A stretch of DNA of 32,561 bases from Ruegeria sp. HKCCD8929 (GTDB taxonomy: Bacteria > Pseudomonadota > Alphaproteobacteria > Rhodobacterales > Rhodobacteraceae): contig NZ_WPZY01000034.1 in assembly GCF_013031405.1 (NCBI RefSeq), forward strand, positions 1 through 32,561. Reading direction: 5' to 3'. Positions 8,037 through 15,001 of the stretch are shown here, one piece after another. The position numbers and the translations under genes are program-made. The stretch's first letter is position 1. Every line of letters begins with the position of its first letter. Under the pieces are notes generated by a model. The model had not been told where the DNA came from, made no database searches, and worked only from the letters and a program-made list of their open reading frames with translations.

Positions 8037-8410
8037 CCCGTCGGATCGAAGAACGCTGCCAGGACTGTGGCAGCACCGAAATCATCCACGACGCCGTGGC
8101 GGAATGGGATGTGGAGAAACAGCGCTATGTGCTGATCGACACGCAGGACGGATGCAATTGCAACAGCGATCTGTGCAACGGCGCCGAGTGCCACGTCGAT
8201 ATCCATGACGCCGACACCGGGGAGCAGCTGGGCCGCGCGCCGCACTCCTTCACCTACGTCCCAAAATCCGAGGCCGACGCGGCTTGGGCTGACTACGCGG
8301 CACAGCAGGAGGCCGACCGCGCCGAACGGGACCGCGTTCGCCAGCAGGAACAGACCATTCACCAAAACGCCGAAGCCCTTGCTGCGGCCCATCAGGAGAT
8401 CACGTCATGA
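8033..8410 (+). CDS. Cysteine-rich protein with a helical tail
   Basis: The 125-residue protein has an N-terminal zinc-binding-like region: CQDCG at residues 9-13, then CNCNSDLCNGAEC around residues 42-54, giving six or more cysteines. The C-terminal ~45 residues are a charged helix rich in Glu, Arg and Gln, probably a coiled coil. The start codon overlaps the previous stop, and its own stop overlaps the next start (ATGA at 8407-8410). This is a typical layout for a small zinc-stabilised adaptor. No family was recognised. Confidence 0.72.
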   Translation: MTRRIEERCQDCGSTEIIHDAVAEWDVEKQRYVLIDTQDGCNCNSDLCNGAECHVDIHDADTGEQLGRAPHSFTYVPKSEADAAWADYAAQQEADRAERDRVRQQEQTIHQNAEALAAAHQEITS

Positions 8411-8955
8411 AACTCACCATCTACACCCTCGCCACCGACGATGACACCGGCACCAACTCGCAGGTCTTTCCCAATGAAGAAGCGCGCGACGACGCGCTCC
8501 TGTCATGGGTCAGCTCCGACCGGGACGAATGGGCGGGGAGCGAATTTGCCGACAACCTGCACGAGTTCATCCAGAGCAAGACCGATTACATGGACACGTT
8601 CTCGACCGATGAGCAGGAGATCGGGATCGATCCCGTCCAGCTGGTTGGCATCGATGAGGCCTGGAAAATCTGCAAAGCCGTGCCCGGGGCCTTCGGCAAT
8701 CTCTACGACCCCGATGAGGTCCTGACCATCATGGATGGCTGGTCAGAGGCGGGCGACACCTCCGAGGACTCGAACTGGTTCGATCCCACGAACGCCGAGG
8801 ACAAAGCCGCCATTCTCGCATGGTGCGAGCAGGAAGGGCCGGACTTCGAGGACCAGACGTCCAATCTCGTTTGCGAAAACCTGCCCAATCGCGGGGAGGC
8901 ATTCAAGGCCCTCGCCGCCAAGCGCGAGCAAGAAGGCAAAGGGTCGGAGGCGTGA
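8407..8955 (+). CDS. Uncharacterised acidic protein
   Basis: A 182-residue, strongly acidic protein (pI clearly low). The opening MKLTIYTLATDDDTG resembles the strand-first start of the 6107 gene product (MITVTYLASDGF), and both have an early E/N-E-EAR helix, so the two may be distant relatives. Short DPDEVLTIMDGW and EDKAAILAWCEQEG segments suggest helical packing. It is coupled to the previous gene by ATGA and lies two bases before the next start. Acidic proteins on mobile elements sometimes mimic DNA to block restriction enzymes. That is only a possibility here. Confidence 0.72.
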   Translation: MKLTIYTLATDDDTGTNSQVFPNEEARDDALLSWVSSDRDEWAGSEFADNLHEFIQSKTDYMDTFSTDEQEIGIDPVQLVGIDEAWKICKAVPGAFGNLYDPDEVLTIMDGWSEAGDTSEDSNWFDPTNAEDKAAILAWCEQEGPDFEDQTSNLVCENLPNRGEAFKALAAKREQEGKGSEA

Positions 8956-8957
8956 CC

Positions 8958-9206
8958 ATGGATGCCACGGCCCTGAACAATGACGACCGCCGGGCGCCGC
9001 TCGATGGCGATCAGGCGCATCGGGAAGGCTTCACGCTTGAAGACAACCCGTTTCAGGGCCGGGGCTTTGATGACCGGCTTGCCCCGGAATGGGCGTCCGA
9101 CTGGCAGTTCCGCCATCGCTTTGCCCTCGACAACGGGCTGCACGCCGAAATCGGGCGCGTGGCCTGCCTTCAATACCTCAGAGACAGCCGCACCCGCTGG
9201 GTGTGA
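8958..9206 (+). CDS. 82-residue uncharacterised protein
   Basis: ATG 8958 lies two bases after the previous stop, with GGAGG at 8946-8950 acting as ribosome-binding site. The protein contains a GFTLEDNPFQGRGFDDRLAPEW segment (broken here at natural turns), then a helical SDWQFRHRFALDN stretch. The NPF...G...W spacing faintly recalls small ribosome-modulation-like proteins, but not enough to name it. It is part of the continuous operon from 7449 to 9984. Confidence 0.65.
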   Translation: MDATALNNDDRRAPLDGDQAHREGFTLEDNPFQGRGFDDRLAPEWASDWQFRHRFALDNGLHAEIGRVACLQYLRDSRTRWV

Positions 9207-9220
9207 CAGGAGAAAGACCC

Positions 9221-9541
9221 ATGGCATTTGACAACGACACCAACCGGGGCCGGGTTCAGAAAATGATCTACACGCTCGATCTGATCCGGAAATCCGCCAA
9301 TTCGAACCGCGCCACCAGCGCCGAGCTGGGCGACCTGCTCAAGCCACTGACGGACGAGCTGACCGGGATCGCCGTCACCGCCGTCGAAACCGCAAGGCAG
9401 GCCAAGCAGCCAGCAGGCCGCTGCAGCGTCTCCGGCCCCCAATGGGCCAATGTCCGGGACATGGCCGAACAGGCCGACCTCAAAGACCTGACCGTTGCAT
9501 TGGCCGTCTTCATGAACCGCATCGAGGACGAACTGTCATGA
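9221..9541 (+). CDS. Small helical protein, unknown
   Basis: A 106-residue protein starts at ATG 9221 after CAGGAGAAAGACCC. It is nearly all helix (RVQKMIYTLDLIRKSANSNR, LKDLTVALAVFMNRIEDELS) and contains no cysteine pairs beyond one isolated Cys. The central segment is rich in Ala, Thr and Val. Its stop overlaps the next start (ATGA, 9538-9541). It looks like a small helical-bundle protein. No function is visible. Confidence 0.68.
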   Translation: MAFDNDTNRGRVQKMIYTLDLIRKSANSNRATSAELGDLLKPLTDELTGIAVTAVETARQAKQPAGRCSVSGPQWANVRDMAEQADLKDLTVALAVFMNRIEDELS

Positions 9542-9984
9542 GGTTCAAGCGCTGGCCCCGGTTTGTGTTCGAGGACACGCCCCGAAAACGGGCCGCGCTG
9601 CGCCGCAAGCAGCAGAAGGAGCGGGACGCCTTCCCGCTCTTGGCTGAGCAGATCGCCGAGAGCCAGCCGAGCGAGGATGAGGTCATGCTGGCCCGGGCCG
9701 CTGCATGGGAGCAGCAGGAAATCCGGGATCGGAACCGACGCGCCCGCAAGTGGAAAGAAGCCCGGTCAAGGATCGCATCGTTTTCTTCGAACGAGGCCGC
9801 CGTCCTTCGTCATGCATGGAACTGCGCCCCATACCCGGCTGATCCGGTCTATCTGCTCGACTTCCTGCACAGGTATTCGGTCGGGCGGTTCACGCTCGAC
9901 ACCTTGCCCTTCGATCTGGCGCGCACCGATCCCCATGGGCGACGTCAATGCATCCGCGAGACCTCTGAGGCCTGCGATGGGTGA
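9538..9984 (+). CDS. Arginine-rich helical protein, unknown
   Basis: The 148-residue protein starts inside the previous stop codon. Residues 1-80 are very basic and helical (RKRAALRRKQQKERDAF, RDRNRRARKWKEARSR), probably a nucleic-acid-facing coiled coil. Residues 85-148 are a more ordinary folded segment (NEAAVLRHAWNCAPYPADP, YLLDFLHRYSVG). It ends the operon that begins at 7449, and leader copy C begins 26 bases later. No family was recognised. Confidence 0.65.
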   Translation: MRFKRWPRFVFEDTPRKRAALRRKQQKERDAFPLLAEQIAESQPSEDEVMLARAAAWEQQEIRDRNRRARKWKEARSRIASFSSNEAAVLRHAWNCAPYPADPVYLLDFLHRYSVGRFTLDTLPFDLARTDPHGRRQCIRETSEACDG

Positions 9985-10009
9985 CCAGGTGATCGCATTG
10001 GTCAGCTGT

Positions 10010-10375
10010 GATCCGCGCCAGGCGCGCGGATCGCTCGGGTGTTTTGTCGGGGCAGGGGCTCAACGCGGGCTTGGGGCCCGCGCTCACCCCAGCCCCGGCT
10101 CGATCCGTTGGGTTGCCGCAGCCCGCTCGGCGGTCTGCGGCGCTTGTTTTCCCCGGGCGTCCGGGGGGCGACGAGGCTTCGTAGGTGAATCAGCCGCCAC
10201 CCGCAACCGGCGCACGGCGCCGGTCCTTCACTGCGTTGCGGCCCTTCTGGTGCAGCTGTCGTCAGAGTCACCTTCGGCCTCTTTTTGTCGCCCCCCATCC
10301 TTCCGGGAAAAAACGCGGGAGGGGTGTATGTGGCAGACCGCACAGCCAGCGGGCCGTTGCCTTGGCCCGCCGTAA
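10010..10375 (+). repeat. Structured leader element, copy C (before the 10412 gene set)
   Basis: This is the diverged copy of the element at 5371-5816, with the same blocks in the same order. It starts with a GATCCGCG/CGCGGATC hairpin. At 10064-10082 the arms CGCGGGC/GCCCGCG occupy the place of the different arms CGGGC/GCCCG in copy B, followed in both by CTCACCCCAGCCC. At 10349-10370 the arms GCGGGCC/GGCCCGC carry the loop GTTGCCTT, where copy B has CATCAGGTC arms and the loop GTTCCCTT. An ACCGGCGC/GCGCCGGT hairpin lies near 10203-10221. No gene is supported in this interval. Confidence 0.7.
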
Positions 10376-10411
10376 AGAACCGTAACCGCAAGCTGGACAG
10401 GAATGACCAAG

Positions 10412-10633
10412 ATGCCAACCTATCGCCTCCTGTCTTCGGAACTGGTCCACACCCCCGGCATCATCGCATGGGCGATCAATGCCTATGCGTTCGAGAAAGA
10501 CCGCCCGGCGTTTCTGACGATCATGACAAAGACATTCCCGACGCTCCCCGAAACCGCAGTCGAACAGCTCCTGTCAGAGGCCGTGCCTTACACGGTCGAG
10601 GACGAGGATGTTGTGTTCACCATCGAGGACTGA
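10412..10633 (+). CDS. 73-residue uncharacterised protein
   Basis: ATG 10412 is preferred over ATG 10403, because AGGA at 10400-10403 is at proper distance from the former and touches the latter. The protein (PTYRLLSSELVHTPGIIAW, then AINAYAFEKDRPAFLTIMTK) is mixed helical and ends in a very acidic VEDEDVVFTIED. It is the first gene after leader copy C and is followed 17 bases later by the next gene behind GAGGAGG. No family was recognised. Confidence 0.65.
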   Translation: MPTYRLLSSELVHTPGIIAWAINAYAFEKDRPAFLTIMTKTFPTLPETAVEQLLSEAVPYTVEDEDVVFTIED

Positions 10634-10650
10634 CCCAGAGGAGGCCAGCC

Positions 10651-11193
10651 ATGACCATGCAACGTCAGAATTTTGACTCCGCCACCGGCCTCTACAAGGT
10701 CTGGAAATCCGCTCAGCTCCTGATCGGGTTTCACCGGGATCGGAAGGGCAGGGCGCGCGACAAGGCAAAGGTCTGGTCTCCAAGCAATGGCCGCGCCCGT
10801 CTGCACGCCGATCCCGAGCAACAGGAAACTTTCATCCAGGTGGAAGCCGAAAGCGGCCAGAGTGATCAGGACGTCCAGATCAAGCTGCGCCAGGATCAGA
10901 TCGCCCTGCGCCGGGATGGTGACATCGGCTGGCAGGGCATCGTTCTCAGCGAGCACACCGTTGCCGTGCGAACGGCTGACGGTGCATGGATCAAGATCGA
11001 TGCCGATGGGTCGGTCACCCGTCAGACGGAGTTCGATGAAACAACGATCGAGGCTGACGGCAGTGTGACCAAGCGCACCGAATACACCGATGCGTTCATG
11101 TCCCCCGATGGCGTCGAACTGGCCCGCAACACACCCGACAACGTGGCGATGATCACCGCGCTTGGCGTCGTCTGCAAACCCCACAATAGATAG
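10651..11193 (+). CDS. Uncharacterised protein with beta-strand repeats
   Basis: A 180-residue protein begins at ATG 10651 behind CAGAGGAGGCC. The first ~60 residues are basic (HRDRKGRARDKAKVW). From about residue 65 it becomes a chain of short strands, with internal repeats such as IKIDADGSVTRQTEF and TIEADGSVTKRTEYT. This periodic pattern suggests a beta-helix or beta-sandwich of the kind seen in phage baseplate/spike tips and bactofilin-like proteins. It lies inside a plasmid-type operon without other phage genes, so a spike role is not supported by context. Confidence 0.68.
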   Translation: MTMQRQNFDSATGLYKVWKSAQLLIGFHRDRKGRARDKAKVWSPSNGRARLHADPEQQETFIQVEAESGQSDQDVQIKLRQDQIALRRDGDIGWQGIVLSEHTVAVRTADGAWIKIDADGSVTRQTEFDETTIEADGSVTKRTEYTDAFMSPDGVELARNTPDNVAMITALGVVCKPHNR

Positions 11194-11205
11194 AGAGGGC
11201 ACCCT

Positions 11206-11454
11206 ATGGCCTATGCGCACTGTTTCCGATCCGGACACATTGAAGTCTCGGACCAACCGTCCCTTACCGGCGCGATCTGTTTGGCGGAGGCGCCGGAGGA
11301 CGAGCTGACGAAACGGCTGGCCGGGCGGGCACGGCTTGGCTGGGATGGCACATGGCTGATCCCCGGCATTCCCGAAGCCGCAACCTATGAGCAGGCCATG
11401 GATGCCGTGATGGCATTCCGCGAACAGCTGGCAAAGCCGAGCGGGACCAGCTGA
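11206..11454 (+). CDS. 82-residue uncharacterised protein
   Basis: It starts 12 bases after the previous stop. The sequence opens with AHCFRSGHIEVSD, has an ordinary folded middle (ARLGWDGTWLIPGIPEAATY) and a helical end (EQAMDAVMAFREQL). It is probably a small alpha/beta protein, translated as part of the 10412-11821 operon. No family was recognised. Confidence 0.65.
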   Translation: MAYAHCFRSGHIEVSDQPSLTGAICLAEAPEDELTKRLAGRARLGWDGTWLIPGIPEAATYEQAMDAVMAFREQLAKPSGTS

Positions 11455-11458
11455 GGCC

Positions 11459-11821
11459 ATGCCCATCCAGAAGGACAGAATGAAGCGCTATCCCGGCGGG
11501 TCGATCAGATCGCCGGAATGGCTGGCGTTCAGAGCCTTCATTTTGTTTCGCGCGGGAAACCGATGTGAAGGCACGCCCCAGCATCCCGACTGCAGGGCGG
11601 TGAACGGAGAGCCCCACCCGGAGACCGGTGGGCGCGTTGTGCTGACCATCGCCCATATGGACCATGACGAATCCCATGCGGATCCCGAGAGATGCCGGGC
11701 ACTCTGTCAGAGGTGTCATAATAAGTGGGATGCACCGCACCGCCGGAGAAACGCCGCCAGAACCCGCCGCAGGAACTCACCGCAGATCGACATGGGCGAT
11801 TGCTTCGGCTGGGAGGACTGA
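11459..11821 (+). CDS. HNH-endonuclease-like protein
   Basis: This 120-residue basic protein has the cysteine and histidine layout of the HNH fold: Cys36 and Cys45 in the front knuckle, AHMDHD (residues 65-70) as the first catalytic histidine block, and CRALCQRCHNKWD (79-91) with a second Cys pair followed by H-N. An arginine-rich tail could bind DNA. HNH proteins of this size are nicking or double-strand endonucleases of phages and mobile elements. It is the last gene of its operon, and its exact substrate is unknown. A 9-bp hairpin (11849-11857 / 11865-11873) follows and may end the transcript. Confidence 0.78.
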   Translation: MPIQKDRMKRYPGGSIRSPEWLAFRAFILFRAGNRCEGTPQHPDCRAVNGEPHPETGGRVVLTIAHMDHDESHADPERCRALCQRCHNKWDAPHRRRNAARTRRRNSPQIDMGDCFGWED

Positions 11822-11848
11822 TCCCTGACCCGAAAGTTTGCTGCGCAA

Positions 11849-11873
11849 CGTGAAGACTGAACACGTCTTCACG
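11849..11873 (+). terminator. Hairpin after the HNH gene
   Basis: CGTGAAGAC (11849-11857) pairs with GTCTTCACG (11865-11873) around seven bases, 27 bases after the HNH stop. There is no U-run, so the terminator role is tentative. The following stretch to ~12005 is GC-rich and has no gene. Confidence 0.4.
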
Positions 11874-12005
11874 AAGGGCCGAAACCCCCGACACCCCACC
11901 TTGTGGGGCCCCTCGGGGGGCCCTCGCCCCTGCGCCTCCGGCTTGCATCGCGACCCTCAACCGCTGCGGCTCCGCCGCTGCAAGCGGAGGGGTCAGCACA
12001 CCCGA

Positions 12006-12215
12006 TCAAAGTGAGCGGCCATTGGCTGAGAACAGGTGAAACCGGAACATGGCAGAAGGCATCATTCGAACGGGATCACCCTTTGGTTGTGGAGCGCTGA
12101 GATCACAGAACGCAACTTGCTCATAGATCGGGAACCTCATGGACCGGCAAGTGGCGCGAAATGACAAGTGAGCCATTGCGGCCTGAGAGTCCATGAGACG
12201 TCCCCAGGAGTTCAT
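12006..12215 (-). CDS. Possible 69-residue protein coupled to the lysozyme-like gene
   Basis: The frame begins with an ATG that overlaps the stop of the preceding gene as ATGA (12212-12215), the same coupling seen between the upstream - strand genes. The translation (SFRATCRSMRFPIYEQVAF and so on) has an ordinary composition but no recognisable family, signal or membrane segment, and there is no ribosome-binding site of its own. The overlap is the only support. Confidence 0.28.
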   Translation of the reverse strand: MNSWGRLMDSQAAMAHLSFRATCRSMRFPIYEQVAFCDLSAPQPKGDPVRMMPSAMFRFHLFSANGRSL

Positions 12216-13120
12216 CTGTCTTCGCCGCGACGAACGGGACCGGAGGAACGCTTAACCATCCTGCTCGCCGAGCTCTGAGTCTGTGGCGCAGTGTTTGCCC
12301 CCTCAGCGACTACAACAGCTTCACCGGAGAAGATCGCAGCCATCTGTTTGTCGAAGAACGCCCGGGTGACGGTTGCCCTGTTGCCTGCATATCCGTGATA
12401 GACGGACTTGCCGTTTGCGAGAGGAAAGCCAGCCCAGATGCCAGCCAGGTTATCCATGAAACCGTCACGGCTCAGCTGACCGGACATGAACCGATGATAG
12501 CCAGCATCCGCCAAGAGCAAGGCCGCCATACGGTTCTGGGTTGCCCGGTTGAACGGTGTGGCATCAGACATCCCAAGACGCCGTTGCAGGCTCACGAGAG
12601 TGGAGGGGATGATCTGATACCGGCCAATGGCATGATGCTGGCCGGGTGTCGCTGCGATCCACCGCTTGATCTCACCAAGGGTCATTTCAGTCGGACGCTT
12701 CGATGTGAGCCGTCTGGCACTGTGATGGATCGCGTCATAGCCAGCCTTCGGAGATTCAGCGAAGGCGATGAGCGCATAGAGCTTGTCGACCTGTGACCCG
12801 GCCGGGAGCCGGAAGCTCGACAGGCGCGGTGGACGCTTGCCCGGCGTGCCCCGCTCGAACTCATCGAGCGCAACCCAGTCCGAGGACACGCCGGTGTCTC
12901 CCATCGAACGCCAGCCATCCTTGCGGGCAGCGCCCGGCTGATCAGCTGGTGTGGACCGGCTCGATAGTTTGGCGCGCATCTGGCGCGCTTCATCCGCATC
13001 GAAGGATCCGCCATCCGTCCAGCCCTCGGCCACCGCGGCCACAGGGACGACGAGCAGGCAGCACAGCACGCCTGCCACCAGCAGCCGGGGGACCGCAAGA
13101 TGGCCCCCGAACGTCCCCAC
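12212..13120 (-). CDS. Secreted lysozyme-like peptidoglycan hydrolase
   Basis: A 302-residue protein starts at GTG 13120. It has an N-terminal signal peptide (LLVAGVLCCLLVVPVAAVA, cleaved near residue 32), a low-complexity linker to ~residue 105, then a lysozyme-like domain. This domain runs ALIAFAESPKAGYDAI, TEMTLGEIKRWI, the AIGRYQIIPSTL block, QNRMAALLLADAGY and LAGIWAGFP with YHGYAGNRA. The GRYQ...P block and the Glu in FAES are as in phage lambda-type and GH104-like muramidases. Near a relaxase remnant it is best read as the wall-opening enzyme of a conjugation system. A phage-type endolysin is the alternative. Confidence 0.75.
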   Translation of the reverse strand: MGTFGGHLAVPRLLVAGVLCCLLVVPVAAVAEGWTDGGSFDADEARQMRAKLSSRSTPADQPGAARKDGWRSMGDTGVSSDWVALDEFERGTPGKRPPRLSSFRLPAGSQVDKLYALIAFAESPKAGYDAIHHSARRLTSKRPTEMTLGEIKRWIAATPGQHHAIGRYQIIPSTLVSLQRRLGMSDATPFNRATQNRMAALLLADAGYHRFMSGQLSRDGFMDNLAGIWAGFPLANGKSVYHGYAGNRATVTRAFFDKQMAAIFSGEAVVVAEGANTAPQTQSSASRMVKRSSGPVRRGEDR

Positions 13121-13446
13121 GGCGCCGCTGCGCGACCCTCCGATTGCGGGCTTTCCCCGACCCGACCCGGACGGGTTCTGGCCCGGAGCGCCCCATTCGG
13201 CCCGTTTGGCCTAAAAAATTTCGCACACCCCACGCAGCAAGCTGCAAAACGCGGCACAGCCCTTATTTTTATGGCTCAAATGAGCATAGGCGGCTTTTTT
13301 ACTGAAAGGAACTTGAATTTGTTTGTTTTCAATGGCTTCCAAGTCCCTTTCTGCGGCCTGGGCCACTTCTGGCCCAGCCTGGCCCAGGTTGGCCCACCCC
13401 CTGGGCCACTTCTGGCCCACATGCGGGGGTTGATTGCACGTGCTGT
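13121..13446. other. Intergenic region upstream of the lysozyme-like gene
   Basis: It contains the TGGCCCA array and, next to it (about 13200-13345), an unusually AT-rich patch with runs of A and T, unlike the surrounding GC-rich DNA. An AT-rich patch beside repeated binding sites is the layout of a promoter/operator or of a plasmid replication origin. Nothing decides between them. Confidence 0.4.
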
Positions 13447-13450
13447 TCAT
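13211..13450 (-). CDS. Doubtful 79-residue frame containing the TGGCCCA repeats
   Basis: The frame starts with an ATG overlapping the stop of the coiled-coil gene (ATGA at 13447-13450), matching the coupling style of this - strand operon. Its first 30 residues are encoded by the TGGCCCA repeat array and read VGQKWPRGWANLGQAG. The end reads AAFCSLLRGVCEIF. The repeats have spacings of 10-12 bases that do not keep the reading frame, so they are probably selected as DNA, which argues against coding. Listed because of the overlap. Confidence 0.22.
   Translation of the reverse strand: MNSTCNQPPHVGQKWPRGWANLGQAGPEVAQAAERDLEAIENKQIQVPFSKKAAYAHLSHKNKGCAAFCSLLRGVCEIF
13359..13419. repeat. Array of six TGGCCCA heptamers
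   Basis: The heptamer TGGCCCA, or its complement TGGGCCA, starts at 13359, 13370, 13380, 13390, 13402 and 13413. The first and last pairs form the palindrome TGGGCCACTTCTGGCCCA, at 13359-13376 and 13402-13419. The spacings of 10-12 bases place all six on nearly the same face of the helix. The array lies between a coiled-coil plasmid gene and the lysozyme-like gene, and probably binds an oligomeric regulator or a replication or transfer protein. Confidence 0.6.
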
Positions 13451-14019
13451 CGCTCCATCTCCGGTTCCGGCCAGCGCCGCATCTGCGCAGGTTGGGTCTC
13501 AGGTTCATCGCGTCCGCGCTCCATATCCCGGCGCAGAGCTTCGAGTTCCAGGTCCCTCTGTTTCTCCAGGTCCTGCCTCTCCTCAGGATCCAGCAGGCCG
13601 GGGATCTCGCGCACCTGGGCGATCATCTCACGGCCCATCTCCAGCAGGTCTTCCTGCGCCGGGTTGGGGTCGTCTTCCAGAAAGGAGGCGATGTAGAGGC
13701 GCGTAGTCTGCAGCTCCGTCAGAACCATGTGTTTGAACCCGGCCAGCATCTGCGTCTGTTCCGTGAGCACCTCCGCAAGCACCTCCGTTTGCTCGCGCAG
13801 TGCCGCCTTCATGTTCAGCACTTGGTCGGTCAGCTTGTGGACATGCGCCGCCAGCGCTGAGCCGCTATCACCATCCTGGTGCGCCTGCTCTGCCCGGTCG
13901 GTCAGCTCCCGGATCGCATCGTCCAGCGCCTGTCTGGGGTTGTCTGTCTGTCCCTCGATCAAGGCCGCCGCAACCGGCCCGAGCCGGACTCTCAAATTGC
14001 TCTGTGCTTCCGTGTTCAT
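13447..14019 (-). CDS. Coiled-coil plasmid protein beside the relaxase
   Basis: The 190-residue protein is almost entirely helical, with a long heptad-rich centre (residues ~40-110: LTDQVLNMKAALREQTEVLA and similar) and a second charged helix at residues 140-170 rich in Arg and Glu (EERQDLEKQRDLELEALRR). There is no cysteine and no membrane helix. It starts inside the stop of the relaxase gene (ATGA at 14016-14019). Small coiled-coil proteins in this position often assist relaxosome assembly or mobilisation. That function is inferred from position only. Confidence 0.72.
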   Translation of the reverse strand: MNTEAQSNLRVRLGPVAAALIEGQTDNPRQALDDAIRELTDRAEQAHQDGDSGSALAAHVHKLTDQVLNMKAALREQTEVLAEVLTEQTQMLAGFKHMVLTELQTTRLYIASFLEDDPNPAQEDLLEMGREMIAQVREIPGLLDPEERQDLEKQRDLELEALRRDMERGRDEPETQPAQMRRWPEPEMER

Positions 14020-14972
14020 CTCTCCAGCTCCCTGCTTCTCTCTCTGATGAGTTCAACCTGCTTTTCCATTTCCTCGAGTTTCTCCTTTACAAAGCCCGGC
14101 AGTTCGAGCTGGGCCTGTTTGTGGTTCTCGCGATCCTTCTGCGGATCCTTGTCAGGATCCTTGCCCTGATCCTTTTCGGCGGCCTGTTCGCGATCGCGAT
14201 CGTTCACCTGGTGTGCCCGGCGATCGTCCCTGTCATCGGCGCGCTGGCTTTCCAGCCAGGCCTCGAGCGCGGTCATCCGGACGCCGGTGCGCTCCTCGAC
14301 ACTTTCCTTCAGTTCCTTCGCATCGTCGGTGATCAGCGTGGCGCTCTCGACGCCGCGGCTGATTTCCACGTAGAAGCTCTTCTGATTGACCAGCTGCTCA
14401 CTGGACAACATCACCAGGATGGGATGGGGGACGGACGCACCCTGTACGCCGTGCGCCGTGGTGGCGTAATCATGCTCGATGCCCCGGGCCACAAGGCTGT
14501 CCTGCGCCACGCTGAAGGTCTTGCCGTCCTGTGTGGTGGCCTCGATCGTTCCACCCCCGGTTGTGGCGATGGTGGCGCGCAGACCGTTGGCAATCCCGGC
14601 CTCCTTGTCGGTGATGCGGAACCGGATCGCATCGCCGGCCGCCAGTTTGCGCTCTTCCGGCTCATAGGCCACCAGCGACCTGCCCAGCTCACGCCGGTTG
14701 AAGGTTGCGGCCAGCGGCAGGATCCGCTTGCTGTCGTCGCGCTCGTCCGCAACTGTGATCCGGTTGCGCTCGGGATCGACTTTGGTCACGTAATAGACCG
14801 CGTGTTTTTCAAGCCCGTGATTGCGGCTGTTGACCAGTGAGAGCACCCGCTGGCCGACCTCGTAGCTGCGCGCATCGACCAGCTGCGCTTCAGTGAACTG
14901 GCTGTTGGTGAGCCCCTCGATCCGGATGTCCTGGTCTTCGATCTGACCTTCATCCTTCAGCTCCTTGCGCAC
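14016..14972 (-). pseudogene. traA: C-terminal part of a TraA-like conjugative relaxase/helicase
   Basis: The 318 visible residues match the end of MobF/MobQ-type TraA proteins. They run from a linker (TNSQFTEAQLVDARSYEVGQR) into the small beta domain with AAGDAIRFRITD, the helicase motif block YATTAHGVQGAS (TT-H-x-QG), and FYVEISRGVESATLITDD. A disordered, lysine- and aspartate-rich tail (~residues 235-290) and a final helix follow. The relaxase domain and Walker A/B motifs, normally several hundred residues upstream, are absent. Directly upstream in frame is a TGA (14979-14981), and 20 bases further the IS6 element begins. The gene has therefore lost its front. GTG 14972 is only the first possible start, not a natural one. 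Confidence 0.85.
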
Positions 14973-15001
14973 CGCCTGTCACGGCCCCGAGTTCCCGGAC
15001 G

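Noticed and set aside
13359..13419. CRISPR array
   Set aside because: The repeat units are only 7 bases with 3-5-base spacers, far from CRISPR repeat and spacer sizes.
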